From NCBI GenBank assembly GCA_033065855.1, contig JAVXUO010002897.1:310001-374000 (forward strand): DNA of 64,000 nucleotides. The letters run 5' to 3'. Positions 32,850-45,064 of this stretch are shown here, in pieces. Source of the DNA: Escallonia rubra (lineage: Eukaryota > Streptophyta > Magnoliopsida > Escalloniales > Escalloniaceae). The notes below the pieces were generated by a model. The model made no database searches. It saw nothing but the letters and a program-made list of their open reading frames with translations, and was not told where the DNA came from. Both the position numbers and the translations under genes were made by a program. Position 1 is the stretch's first letter. The number at the start of each line of letters is the position of its first letter.

Positions 32850-34422
32850 AAGAGTACAAGCCAGGCGCGGGGGCCGGGGGGGGGGGGAAGCTGGGACCGG
32901 GCACGAGAAGGAGCTCATCAGGGGTTGCCGAGTCCCGAATCTGGATCCTGCTGATTCGGGGCCGGCTTGACATGTCTAGCTGCGGTACGCTGCTGATCCT
33001 GCTCCCTGATCATCCTCAACACCACCGTAGCAATGCGCGCGATCTCATCGTCGTCCCACAGATGCCGAGGAGCCAGTGTCTGTGGAGGGGCAGCGGAGGG
33101 GTGAGGACGCTTCTATCACGGCACGAGTAGTCCGACTAGGCAGGCCACGTATGCAGCCTTTCGCCGATTGACGACCTCCGGCGCATCCAGCCATCGCTTC
33201 AACGCCCCAGTACTCGCAGCCGTACTAGTGGACGCTAATGGCTGTCCGGACTGCTCCTCGGACCCCCTAAGCTGTTCATACGAGGCCTGTAAAAATAGTG
33301 ATATAAAGATATGTTAGGGCATTAATTAACGCAACAGATATTGAGGATAGAAAGACAAAAAATTAACAACTAAAACAAATTGACTCACATCGATACGCCG
33401 GGCAATATCCGAAATATAGTCACCCGCCCGGTGCGCCTCGTCCTTGTCCTTCTTCCACACGTGCGTCTGATTATACGTTAGAGCTACGACCTCATCCTCC
33501 TCCAGATCCGGGTGCTCAACCGCATTCTTGTGTCGGACAATGTCATGTGGCACCGACCCCCCCGTGTGCGTCGGATCTCTGTTCTGTCTGTTCTCTACCC
33601 CGCTCTTACTCTTGGCGTCCCAACCTAGATCTGCAGCCCACCGATCTATCATCGCCGTCCATACAGTCGGAGATATCCAATGTGGGGGATATCTCGTTAT
33701 CTCCGTCATCAGGGCACCCTCGAGCAGCATCTTCTTTGCCCGGTCCCGTGCGTCGTGGAGCCATCGGTGGTAATTCTTGCCGATGTAAGCAAAGAAGACC
33801 TGCTGCCCCAGTGCTTGCTCAGGCGAGTCAAACGTAAACCCTTCCTGTAAGGCATTCAATAACACAAATTAACTACAGAAAACAAACTCTAATTAAACAA
33901 ATACTATCGTTGAAAAAAATACTTCACCGTACCAGCCACTCCTCCCATAGGGACTCCCTCGCAGCGACATCCCAGTCCTTCCAGTACAGGCGTGGCTCGA
34001 AGAATCGGCCCTTCACAAGAACGCCGATCTTCGTCCTCGCCTGATTCTCCAGGATCCTGCCAAAGAAGTAAATAAATAAATTAATACAGTTCAAATATAA
34101 ATTAACACCCCATAATTTTAAATATAAGGCATGATGTGATTTTTTTTTTACTTACAGGCCCTCCGGGGTGAGCGTAACTCTCTGTTTACGCTGGGGGTCG
34201 ATGCGTACCCCGCGTGTCGGAACACGGCCTCGTCGAGATCCTACAAAACACAGACATTAATACAGTTCAAATATACTTTAAGTATAAGGCTAGCAAAAAT
34301 GTCCCAAACACCCTTATCAACTATACCGGTGGTAGAACCCACGGAAGAATGAGAATCAATGCGCGCGTGGATGAATCTGCATCGGGCTGGGGTGACGGCG
34401 ACAGCTGGGGCTGAGGCCCCAT
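32850..34422 (-). pseudogene. CACTA C TNPA-like gene (Transposase_24-like, PF03004)
   Basis: Five exons can be read with GT-AG joints: 34327-34422 (MGPQPQLSPSPQPDADSS), 34156-34240 (GVRIDPQRKQRVTLTPEGL), 33933-34056 (ILENQARTKIGVLVKGRFF, EPRLYWKDW), 33389-33844 (main exon) and 33286 downward. The main exon has EGFTFDSPEQALGQQVFF, WISPTVWTAMIDRW, TGGSVPHDIVRHK and EEDEVVALTYNQTHVW, matching the plant En/Spm second-gene family. In En/Spm the equivalent protein binds subterminal repeats and aids excision. Compared with A, the last exon lacks one base near 33165 (TCAATCGGC-GAAAGG), causing an early stop; otherwise it is well preserved. Confidence 0.82.
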
Positions 34423-34709
34423 CTGCTGTCCGCGATCACTCTATGCCTCGTCATCAGTGGGCAATGATGAGGTAGGTCCCACCGGGGATGAAGCATCTCG
34501 GCGTCCAACCCGGCCACGAATAGCCCGTATCCTATCCATATCTGACTTCGTATAGATGAATTACAAATACATGAACACATTAAAAACAATAATTTGACAA
34601 AAATCATCATCGGCACTATATATATATATATATGAACGGAGGTGCAAAAACACATCAATATGAACCAAGTTCTAAAATGTTACTACATTTTTCCCGGCAT
34701 GTTACCACA

Positions 34710-37700
34710 TTACAAGTGAATCATTTTCAGTTTGAGAATCATCTCATCTTCATCACTTTCCTCGTCGTCCTCTTCTTCGTGGGACTCGTCGTCCTCTTCA
34801 TCTTCTAATTCATCCTCTTCATCAGTAGACTCGGTCACATCATCTCCAACACTTTCCACGTCTTCCGCGTCATCATCTACGACTTCTTCTCCTACATGAA
34901 GTGTTGTTGGAAGAGGAAGATCGTCCTCCTCGTTGTTGACCTCAACAGGGATCAAGACACGTGGTTGGTCGGCTTGAAAGGAGTCTAGCTCACTGTCATA
35001 TGTCACGGGCAATTTCTTGGACTTGATAATTGTATACCAATGAGATTTGGGATTGGCGACGTCCTCCGCGTAAAAGACTTGTACAGCTTGACTAGCAAAC
35101 ACAAAGGGCTCGTCTGATGCAAGTCTTGACTTGACATTGACATCTACAATCCCTTGAGAGCTAACACGGATTCCTCTACTGCATGTGACATCGAACCACG
35201 TACACTTGAACATTACCAGGCGGTTTTGGGAACCCAGATATGTTAGCTCAACAATCTCATCTAGCTCTCCGTAAAAGTCCATGCAATTCTCGGCATAACA
35301 GTCGCCGTTGACCAAGACTCCACTGTTTTGGGTTTGTTTTGTTCGGTCATCATCTTTTACGTTAAACCTAAACCCGTTGATGATATAGCCTCCGTAACAG
35401 GATGTTTGTTTGTTAGGGCCTTCAGCTAGTAATTTCAAGCAGGAGGCCACTGGTCTATCCATTGACTGAACCTATTGTAGATGACGGTAAAAATTAAGGA
35501 TAAATCAGTACACTAATTGGCCACAGAACTGTATATAACACATAATATAATTTCGTTCAACAATCTTACACGCCTTTTGAACCACTGTACAAATTGTGAT
35601 TTCCGATGAGATTCAAGTCCAGCGGGATCAGTGATTAAAGATTCCGCATCGAACTCACTGCAAACCAATATAGTTGACTCGCTTAACACACTTTCAATTA
35701 TGTACAACAATGTAAGTGAATTAAGACTTTAACTTACTCAACGAATGCCGAAACTTCATCGCAATTTAGAAGGGCATATATTGTTGCAGCACTGTACTCT
35801 TCATCTGTTAGCCATCGAGTATACGTTCGGCCGAACGGACTACCTGACTGCTTGAATATTGACAATTGCCCTTCCAAATTTGTGCTTGATCCAGGGTCAT
35901 TTTGGCCTAGTTGATTTAACCTTGTACCAACATCAGGCCCGAAATATTGACTACAAAAGTTTACAAGTTCTTCCATTACGTAAGCCTCCGCAATTGAGCC
36001 CTCAACCCGAGCCTTATTACGGACTTTTTTCTTTAAATGGAACATGAACCTAGAAGTTTAGCGAATCGAGTTAGGTGGAATATCAATGATAACAGGTGTC
36101 GCATTAAGTGTAAACGAACAACTGTAACAATTTAAAGATTACCTCTCGAAGGGATACATCCACCGATATTGCACGGGTCCACCCATCTTAGCTTCATATG
36201 CCAAGTGAACAGGCAGATGCTCCATTGAATCAAAGAACGAAGGTGGGAAGATTTTCTCCAGCTTGCAAATCGTCACCACAATGTTCTTCTCAAGCACTTC
36301 CATGTTACTCACCCGGATCGTAGAAGAACATATATCTCGAAAGAAATGAGATAATTCAGTCAAAGTCTCACAAACAACCCGTGGCAACAGTCCCCGGAAG
36401 GCAATAGGAATGAATCTCTCCATGAATACGTGGCAGTCGTGACTCTTCATCCCTTGGAACTTGCATTCCGATACATTGCAACAACGAGATATGTTGGACA
36501 CAAACCCATCCAAAAGCTTCAAATTCTTAACCCACTGACAGGACTTCTCCACTTGTTTCTTGTCTAGACAATAAGGTGGCTTCGAAAGTATCATCCTCCT
36601 ACTGACTGTCCGAGGATGCAATTCACGGCGTACACCCAACTGTTGTAGATCCCTTCTCGCTTTAAGGTGATCTTTCGATTTGCCCTTGACATTCATCACT
36701 ATGTTGAACACATTATCAAAAACGTTCTTCTTAATATGCATCACATCCATGTTGTTCCGGATAACGAGAGTCCTCCAGTAGGCTAACTCCCAGAAGATAC
36801 AAAATTTTCTCCAGTTGTGCTCTTTCCCGTACCCTAGAATCTTCTGATCTGGCACACCCTTGCCGTAGGGTATGTCAGTATCAAGTGCCTCCAGGTGTGA
36901 GAGCACTTCTTCACCAGATGGGTAGTCCGGTGTGACAATCTCACGCTCGATTGTCCCGTTAAATTTATCCTTCTGCCTACGAAGCTGATGGCCAGGTGGC
37001 AAAAGCTTACGGTGACATCCGAACCACGAGGGCTTTCCGCCGTGCTTTAACGTATGACCGGGGTTCACGCCCATACAAGCAGGGCATGCTAGCTTCCCAT
37101 GTGTTCTCCATCCACACGTCATTCCCAATGTGGGGAAATCATGCTTAGTCCATATCAAATGAGCCCTCATCTGAAAATTCTGTTTAAGGGATGCATCATA
37201 TGTTTCAACTCCATGATTCCATAATTGTTTTAACTCATCAATCAACGCCCTTAAATACATATCTATGTCCTTGCCGGGACTCTTCGCCCCAGAATAAGCG
37301 ACGATAAGAACATGTACGGCTTCTTCATGCACATGCCTGGTGGAAAGTTATACGGGACAATAATAACAGGCCAACATGAGTAAGGCGTGGTAGACTGACT
37401 GAAAGGGTTGAACCCATCGGTTGTCAGACCAAGTCTAACATTTCAAACTTCCTGAGCAAAGATTGGATGCCTGCGGTCAAACTCCTTCCACGCCTCTCCA
37501 TCAGCTAGGTGTGTCAGCACATCGGCATCGTTGCTACGAGTCTCACGGTGAGCCCTCATATGTTCAGCCGTATTGGAGGAGTAGTACATTCTCTGAAGCC
37601 GTGGTGTGACCTGGAAATATCGCAATATCTTTCATGTAATGTTTTTCTTCTTCCCTTTGTTCGGTTTGTACCTCGAATGATCACATACTGGACACCGTGA

Positions 37701-38387
37701 CAAATCCTTATTCTCTTTCCAGAATAATACACAATCATTATTGCACGCATCTATCCGCTCATAGCTCAACCCAAGTTTCCACATCATCTTCTTCGCGTCA
37801 TAGTACGACGGCGGTAGCTTTCCACTTTTGGGCAGAATTTCTTTGATTAAGGTAACAAACTCGTTAAAACCTTTCTCGCTCAACCCGTGGTCTATTTTCA
37901 ACTGTAATAACCTACTAACCGCAGACAGCTGTGTAAGTTTCGGAGCTCCATCCCACAGCGGCTCTTCTGCAGCTCTCAACAACTCATAAAACTGATGAGC
38001 CCCCTCGTTCGGTGGTTGTGGACTGTCGTCACCACCGTCGTTACCCCAGTCAACATTAGCATGCCCAGCATCCATAATCATATCTCGATAATCACACCGT
38101 GCCTCCTCCCTAACTTCAGTTTGACTAGCCGGGTTGGACGACAATACTATCGTTTCCCTGTGCTCCGTCCACATTGTGTATCTACCCATAAAACCGTACC
38201 GATGAAGATGCCATTTTACTTCAATTTTTTTTCTCCAATGCAACAACTCACATCTACCGCACGGACACCTTATCTTATCAAAGTCAACATGTGCAGGATG
38301 CGCGTAAGCGAAGTCGAGAAATTCGTCAATGCAATCCTCAAAATCGTCAGCATTCTTCCTTTTCATCCAACTTTGATTGACCGACAT
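34710..38387 (-). pseudogene. CACTA C TNPD-type transposase, nearly complete
   Basis: Start MSVNQSWMKRKNADDFEDCI at 38387. Domain order: transposase-associated (PF13963-like, CPCGRCELL), LFWKENKDLSRCPVCDHSRY, Transposase_21 core (PF02992-like: LGLTTDGFNPFSQS, SPGKDIDMYLRALIDELKQL, GKLACPACM, NNMDVMHIKKNVFDNV), DUF4218 (PF13960-like: HLPVHLAYEAKMGGPVQYRW, SIAEAYVMEELVNF) and DUF4216 (PF13952-like: GYIINGFRFNVK, LFKCTWFDVTC-type). A very acidic D/E tail ends at 34710. Introns lie at about 36053-36141, 35664-35738 and 35474-35568. Damage: TGA codons near 37630 (after GKKKNIT) and near 37440 (after HPIFAQEV), and a frameshift at about 37280 before SPGKD. The enzyme would be inactive unless these are bypassed. 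Confidence 0.88.
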
Positions 38388-38439
38388 GACGATTGAATTA
38401 TCGTACTGTATACCACCTTCAATTTTGACCAATCATTAG

Positions 38440-39089
38440 GCAGGGTCGATGTAAATATGAATGCATGAATGTGACGACATGTCTAAGTATTTCCCCTTCA
38501 TTCTCTAATAGGTAGTGGTCTTATCCCATTCAGAAAAGCACATGTTTATAAAATAGTGAATAACTCATGCTTAGTCCTATGTCTGTGAAAAATTTGGCAA
38601 CACCTCCTCGCATTTCTCCAAGTACACGACATCAATTAGGTGTTTTAACATTCATCTAACCTTGCCTTGCAAGGTTTGACGAATGTTAGAACACCAGATC
38701 TGTATGCACCCGGAGAAACACATGAGAACGTGTACCAAATATCCACGATATAGAACACAGAGCATGAGTTGAAACACTGATTTATAAACACGTAGCTTTT
38801 CCAATTTGTCCAAACTGGACATCTAAAGGCTCATTACAAAGCATTACTTTGTAATGACTACCTTTGAACGGGAACTAAGGGTTTTTATGCAAGCATGCGT
38901 TCAGAAATTGATAATATATGCAAGAATCTTTCCGAAATATCCAAATTGCAGAAAGATCGTTGCATATGTTGCAAATTCCACTTTAAATAGAATTCGTTGG
39001 CAACAAGTTGAACCATCTCGTTGCCAATAGACTTCGCAAAACAACAACAAATATAAAGAATGCATGGTTTATAAGCAACGAGTAATTGA
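38440..39089. other. CACTA C first-intron region, conserved part
   Basis: Non-coding, collinear with A (24650-25285) up to TTGCCAATAGACTTCG at about 39035. There C has about 650 extra bases that A lacks. Confidence 0.6.
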
Positions 39090-39500
39090 ACGCTAATCTG
39101 GGCTGATTAGTGTTAATGAGGACTACTTTGGGCTAATTATAGCTAATTAGGGCTGATTAGGAGTAATTAGGGTTAATCTGAGCTAATAGCCGGGTTTTAT
39201 TGTGCGGAGTCGTGTTGATTAGTCATAATTTGGCTTAATTGAGTTGTGTTAGGGCTAATTAGTGTTGATGAGGATTACCTTGGACTAATTATAGCTAATT
39301 AGCGTTGATTATGACTAATTAGGGTTATTTTGAGCTAATTAGGGTTTAATTGTGCGGAATAGTGTTGATTAGTCCTTATTAGGGCTAATTAGGCTTAATT
39401 TGGTTATTAGGCTTAATTACGACTACTTAGGCGCATAATCAGAGTTTAGTTAGGTTTTAGGGTTTAGGGTTAATCAGGACTAATTAGGGCTAATTATATC
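39090..39500. repeat. TAATTAGGGCT / GGTTAAT low-complexity array
   Basis: Loose tandem array of GCTAATTAGGGCTGATTAGG-like words, many containing TTAGGG and ending TAGGGTTTAGGGTTAATCAGG (21 bases split by variation). Units are too irregular for a telomere. Confidence 0.75.
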
Positions 39501-39694
39501 CAGTGCTAGAGCCACGATGAGATTCTAAGGGGTGGCTAAAAATGTCGCGTTAACCTAATTAACCTAAATTCAACAACCAACCATTCAACTAATTCACAGA
39601 TATCTCAATCCAATTGGGTCCCATCCTCCGTCAACAATCTCAATTCTCAAATTCTCAATGCACAGTCAACAATCTCAATTCCCAATACCTCATA

Positions 39695-40140
39695 AAGGGT
39701 GTCGGTATGGTGTCCGACACCTCTGGACAAGTCTGAAGTCATTGATTTATTTTTTAAATGCCGGATACCGTGTCCGTCACCCCTTGAAGAGGTGTCCACA
39801 AGTAAAAAGCCAAAATGTGACATTTTTCGGTGTCGGTGTCGATCGGACGGGATGTTCGTGACCTACCGACACCTCGACACCTCATCGACAAATCCGGAAA
39901 CGTGTCGGACACTTCCAGACACGTGTTCGACACCTCCGGACACGTGCCTGACACCTACCGACACGTGTCCGACACCTCCGAACACGTCCGAAGTCATTGA
40001 TTTATTTTTTAAATGCCGGACCCCGTGTCCATCACCCCTTGAAGAGGTGTCCACAAGTATAAAGCCAAAATGTTACATTTTTCGGTGTCGGTGTCGATCG
40101 GACGGGATGTCCGTGACCTACCGACACCTCGACACCTCAA
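39695..40140. repeat. 21-bp G-box minisatellite in CACTA C
   Basis: Same family as 25290-25560: GACACGTGTCCGACACCTCCG-type units. Three exact CACGTG cores are kept. A larger segment (GAAGTCATTGATTTATTTTT ... GTGTCGGTGTCGATCGGACG) is itself duplicated at 39738-39890 and 39990-40135. Confidence 0.9.
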
Positions 40141-42370
40141 TTCTTAATTTTCAATCCAATTGGATTCCATCCTCCATCAACAATCTCAATTCTCAATTCT
40201 CAAATGCTCAATGCAATAAAAATTAATAAAAATCACACATTCAATCCAATTGGGTCCCATCCTCCTTCAACAATCTTAATTCTCAAATGCTCAATGCAAA
40301 ATTAACAATCTAAAATCATCAATTAACAACCTAAAATTAAGGTGCACAACCGTCAAGTGCATAAATAATTAGAGTGCAAATTGTGCTATTGAGGAGGGGG
40401 GGTTGCAAATATTCAGGAGGGAAGAATCGAATTCAAAATCTTGTGAAAATCAGATATCTGATAATACCATGAGAAGTTACCACATGTTCTAAAAGAGTGA
40501 GCAGTTAGACTTTGGTTGATTATCCTAAGACTTATTAAATTATTTTATTGAATATAATTTCTCCTTCTTGGGTAAGGTGGGTAGGGTATATGTAGACTAT
40601 TGTATTTTGATCAAAACCATGATAAGGTTGACCAATTGGACTAGGACTGTAACAACCTCTCTAGTCCAATTTAGAGGAGTCTTTGTTCAACTAAACATGT
40701 CATGTGCCCAAGTGATAGTTATTTGATATGTTTCTTTGTCACTCATTTGGAAGTTAGGCAGATTAAAGCTTGATTTGGAAAATTTAAGATTATCTTAGTT
40801 GAAGGCATGATACTTAATTTCATTTTTATTACTTGAAACATATCTCTTGGTAGTGATTGTCCCTAGGGTTTAAGCCTTTTCGCGTTACTCTTTTTTTTTT
40901 TTGAATTTTATCTCGATATATTTACAGTTTGAAAAAATAAAACGAATGTATTTTGTTAATTTTTATGGTTAATGAGTATCATTGCAACCTTTGGGTTGTT
41001 GTCAACTATGTATCTGAACATTTGGTTTTGAACCAAATAAGTTCAATAGCTAATGGGCCTCCTTTCTATCTCAATTCACTCATTTCCTTGCTGCTGACAA
41101 GTACTTCTTTCTCATCCTTAGAGGTGGTGAGTGATCTTACAAGTAATCTACAACTTAACAAAGTTCCTCCCGTAAAGGGCAAGGTTATTGACTTAGATGC
41201 CCTTTTATCTATCACCTACTAAAACTAAGGGCATACTAGTTACTCCGTATTTTGCAGTGCACAATGGACAATTTGCAGTGTGTGTTATTCTCATTGCTAG
41301 CAATGACTATCCCTGAAATTTGATTTTCATTTGCTTCAAGTTTACACAGCCTGAAATGATATATTTTTCTTGACCTTGCCCTCGGCAAATTTTGGGTTGA
41401 GCTTAAGCTTCTGTTAACTTGTCAAGGTGATCTCTATCTCTCTCAATCTTTGACGCTATGAACCTCAATTTGTTCGAAGCTTAGTTTTTGATAAGTGGGG
41501 TGTCACCTATATGTCCGCATACAACTCAGCATGTACCTCAAGACATGGACAAAGGTCCTCGTCATCCTCTCCCACATTCTCTAAAACTTCTATCAAAACA
41601 ATATCATAACTTCCCTGTGGATTTCTTACTCTCTTTTCGTTGCACACATATGGTGTGCCCCAAAACTAGTAGTTATGGTGATATATACACTTACCCGCTC
41701 ATTTTGATAAATGGTTTAGATTTATACTCGCACCCCCGCATTTTACAATTGCAATGTATTTTCATGTTTTAAGAATTTCACTCTTTTGTCATGAGATTTG
41801 GCTGAAAGATACCTAGTTTATTTGTCTCTCGATGGTGAATACAAAAACTTAATTTTGCTTATTGATTCCATTATTGGGTACTCTATCAATTGAGAATCTG
41901 AATATCTTAGTACATCAACATAGTCAATTGCTAAACCACAGTTTACCTTACAATGCTAGCGAAGTATAGTTATAACGTCATCTCCCAGATCCATTGAGGC
42001 TTATCAGATTTAGATAAGATTAAGATTGCTTAGAAACTTTGTTTCACAAATATCATTTCTTACTTTAAAGGTTAATAGGGTGCCGTCATTTGATTATCTA
42101 TATATCATTTTCTAATTTTATCAATTCAAATAAATAGAGCCATGGAAATTGATTCTGGAAAACGCTGCTAAGGGGATTCGCAGTACTGAACTTGTTGAAC
42201 ATTGATGTACCACAAATTGCACAGACAAAAAGAGAAATTATAAGGATGCAAATGCTACAGAAGACAAATATACACGCACATTCTTGGAATAGTGGATACT
42301 GCCAACTAATATTGTCTAAAAAAGGTTGAGGAATTACCAAAGAACAATCTACATATAACAATCTAAAAAA
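40141..42370. other. CACTA C interior, origin unknown
   Basis: Begins with a CAATCTCAATTCTCAAATGC minisatellite (to about 40330), shared in part with A. The remaining 2 kb is AT-rich with an 89-codon plus-strand frame at 40953-41222 that I do not recognise. In the direction of element transcription it would be intron. Confidence 0.4.
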
Positions 42371-42385
42371 ACTATTTAAGCTTAC

Positions 42386-42640
42386 CTGAATTTGAAGAAA
42401 CCGGCGGAATTCAGGCTACTGGTAGCAGCAAGAGGTGGACGGAGTTGCCGCGGGTGATGGAAGGAGTTGCCGCAGGTGACGGAACTGGAAAAACTCACCG
42501 GGGGGGGCATAGTAGGGACAACGGGGGTCTCACTGGGGTGGGTCGTCGTAGAGGGTGGTCGTCGAAGGTGAGATTGCCTGTGGGTGGGTGAAAGATAAGA
42601 GAGAGAGAAACAAGGAAGAAAGAAAAGGGGATCTGAGCGA
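42386..42640 (-). promoter_or_regulatory. CACTA C non-coding first exon and splice donor
   Basis: On the minus strand a C/T-rich leader (CTTTCACCCACCCACAGGCA, AACTCCTTCCATCACCCGCG) ends ...TTCAAATTCAG|GTAAGC, a good donor at 42385. A and B have the equivalent arrangement (46561 and 28820). ACCTATATTATATCGCTC at about 42635-42655 is a plausible TATA region. Confidence 0.5.
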
Positions 42641-42649
42641 TATAATATA

Positions 42650-42960
42650 GGTTTTTAGCGACGGAATATAACCGTCGCTAAAAACCCGTCGAAAAAATGG
42701 TATTTTTCGAAGAAATGTTTAACGATAGTAAAATTTTGTCGCTTAATTTGTTTTAAAAAACTTTCAAATTTTAAAAAAAAAAAATTACCGACAGATGGAC
42801 CGTCGTTAAAAGTTTGTCGGTATAATTTCGTCGGCAATTATATTCTGCGACGGAGTTACCCATCGGTAAAAAGTTTTAACGACGGACTTTTACCGTGGGT
42901 TTATTCCGTCGATTAAATGACTTTTAGTGACGAAATTTCTTCCGTCGCAAAAGATGCATT
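42650..42960. repeat. Subterminal repeats of CACTA C, right end
   Basis: TTTTAGCGACGGAATATAAC, CCGTCGCTAAAAACCCGTCG and diverged units such as TTACCGACAGATGGACCGTC. Confidence 0.85.
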
Positions 42961-43365
42961 TTCTTGTAGTGATAAAGACAGAGTGTTAGCTGTGAGGAAC
43001 AACATTAGTTGCTCAAATTAATTCTTTTGTTGTTTCTTGGTTATGCAATGTACTAGAAAACACAAACTTGAATTACTGATGCCTGGAAGTGCACATAGTT
43101 GCACCATTGATGAGTTCACCTAAGGCAATGTTCCAAGAAGAATGCTGTGATTCAAGTGTTATTTGCAAGGGCATCTTGGCATCAAGTGAATCCATCAGAC
43201 TAGCCACGCTGTTTCCAAATTAGAAAAAATGATATCTTCTATTTTTTTTTATATATTTTTTGTGGTTCCGTGTATGCTATTGGTACATTGCTTGTTACCC
43301 TTTGCATTGTTTTTTTTTTCTAGTCTCTAATTTGCATTCTAGGAACAACCCCAGGAGTTTTGAGA

Positions 43366-43815
43366 ATGTCGGTTGATCGTAGTTGGATGGAAAAAAGATT
43401 GGATGATCGTACGGGGCTAAGTGATGAGTTTCGAGACGGGGTGAGAGTATTTATTGAATATGCTTTTAAGAATGAAGCATTTGTAGATAATCAAAGGATA
43501 AAGTGTCCATGTAGAGACTGCAATTTATTGCGCTGGTGAGAGGCTGATGAGGTGAAATTGCATCTTTTTCGTAAAGGATTTATGCGTAACTACACAATAT
43601 GGACTCAACATGGGGAGTCGATTGATTTGTCATCCTGCTTGATTGGGCAAGATAATGCTTCAGAATACCGTAACATAGTAATAGATGCTGGGCGTGCAGA
43701 GTTTGACATAGATGATTACCTTGATGATCCTGACGTGGCTATTCCAGAAGAGCCTAACTTGGAGAGTGTGGTTGCTTCTACATTGCTATCCCTGTTTGTG
43801 TTTGACAGCCTTTAA
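43366..43815 (+). pseudogene. CACTA B transposase, N-terminal fragment
   Basis: Starts MSVDRSWMEKRLDD at 43366, just after an acceptor-like TTGCATTCTAG. The transposase-associated domain is clear (KCPCRDCNLLRW, then VKLHLFRKGFMRNYTIWTQH, GESIDLSSC). A TGA at 43537 follows LLRW. The frame ends at 43815 after a foreign tail (LLSLFVFDSL). The transposase core is absent. It differs clearly from A and C, so B is a separate subfamily. Confidence 0.85.
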
Positions 43816-44689
43816 TCCATAGTCTTACTTTAGCCCTTTTTGGTATAATTAGAGGGGAAAGTGGTGAATGGATTCATCCCTGTTTTGGTACTCAATATTG
43901 ATATTTTCAGGGCACCTTCACTTGCATTGCTGAATTCTGTATATTGCAGCAAAACTGATACTTATTTTCTTATTGTAAAAATTATACTAACAGTGAAATA
44001 GGTAGACTCGTGAGGTCAATGCTCTATTATAAGGTTATTTCAGTCGTTGGAATTTTCAGTTGACTACTATAATATTTAATGTGTATTTAGTGTGTAGTGA
44101 GATACACAAGTATAGTGTAGGTATGTACCTTATTTGCTTGGCCCCCTTATTGATGGGCCGTCGTTAGGCCAGTGTGAACTGGACCACAGGGTATTTCGGC
44201 CTGCATGTGTCTAGGAGTTTGAAGTTGGGCCTGATCATAGTACCCAATGATAGGTTGCTCCCGGCTGGCTACCCATACTCTTAAAAGGTTTTTGAGTTGA
44301 GCTTGCCTACCTCACTTCTAAGGTAGGCAAAAAGGGAGCTAGTGAGCAACTGAGAGGAGTTTCTTAGGTCTGCAATTTGAAGGAGCTTAATGCAGGAAAG
44401 TTCAGAAATTGAAGAACCTCCCTTATGGGATCATTCAGGAAGTGAAGAGAATGGTTTATTCTGGAGTTGGTACATGCACACTTTTGAGATAACAGTGTAG
44501 TTGAAACTAATTTAGCTCCGCCTAACTGCCTACATTTCAGAGGGATGAGGAGGTGGGGGTGCTATCCTTTCTGTTTCAGCTTAGAATAGTATAATATGAC
44601 ATACTAAAATTCTAATGAAAAATGTTGAAAGTAGAGAGTTGACAATGAAAAATGTTAAAACTCTAAGCAAACCTAACTTACAGGACGCA
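43816..44689. other. CACTA B non-coding interior
   Basis: No transposase core where one is expected. AT-rich filler without recognisable genes. Confidence 0.5.
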
Positions 44690-45064
44690 TATGCTGAAAC
44701 TCTAAGCAAACTCTAACTCGACTTGCATTTTGCATGAGTTACAGGACGCATATGCTGTAAGATTTGATGAAATTAGTTCTCAGGAGCCCAGCTCTTCCTT
44801 GATAGATTATGATGCAGTAGAATTGTGGCGACAAACGCCTGGAGTTCGCGACAAGAAAGGACGTATACGTGGTACTCGCGAAACCGCACGAGATGCTAGG
44901 GCATCGAGGCATATTTCACTGGACCAGCCTCCATCCTCCGAAAATTGGAAAGACGAAATTGCTAAGATTGTGCAGCTTCAGGTGTAGAAGATGAAAGAGA
45001 TTGAAATTGCTAAGCTTGTAGAGATTGAGGTGGAAAAACGGATAAAAGAGAAGGACATGCAATA
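44690..45064 (+). pseudogene. CACTA B TNPA-like gene, C-terminal exon
   Basis: Reads QDAYAVRFDEISSQEP, then VELWRQTPGVRDKKGRIRG and a charged coiled-coil end EIAKLVEIEVEKRIKEKDMQ after one in-frame TAG. This corresponds to the last exon of plant En/Spm second genes. Upstream exons are deleted. The segment ACAGGACGCATATGCTG is duplicated at 44681 and 44741. Confidence 0.7.

Larger units (their letters stand above)
32299..42971 (-). mobile_element. CACTA element C (innermost, near full length)
   Basis: Ends CACTACAAGGAA (32299) and TTTCTTGTAGTG (to 42971). Target duplication ATA at 32296-32298 and 42972-42974. Length 10.7 kb, normal for autonomous CACTA elements. Minus-strand order is non-coding first exon (about 42640-42386), long intron with two repeat arrays, TNPD-type transposase (38387-34710) and TNPA-like gene (34422-32850). 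It is the youngest CACTA layer but carries stops and frameshifts in both genes. Confidence 0.93.

Noticed and set aside
37995-38396. Plus-strand 133-codon ORF opposite the CACTA C transposase, and its counterpart at 24192-24653
   Set aside because: Both are antisense shadows of the conserved transposase N-terminus, which explains why they are conserved between copies.
39090-39500. Interstitial telomere
   Set aside because: The words are irregular and mostly TAATTAGGGC, not TTTAGGG repeats.
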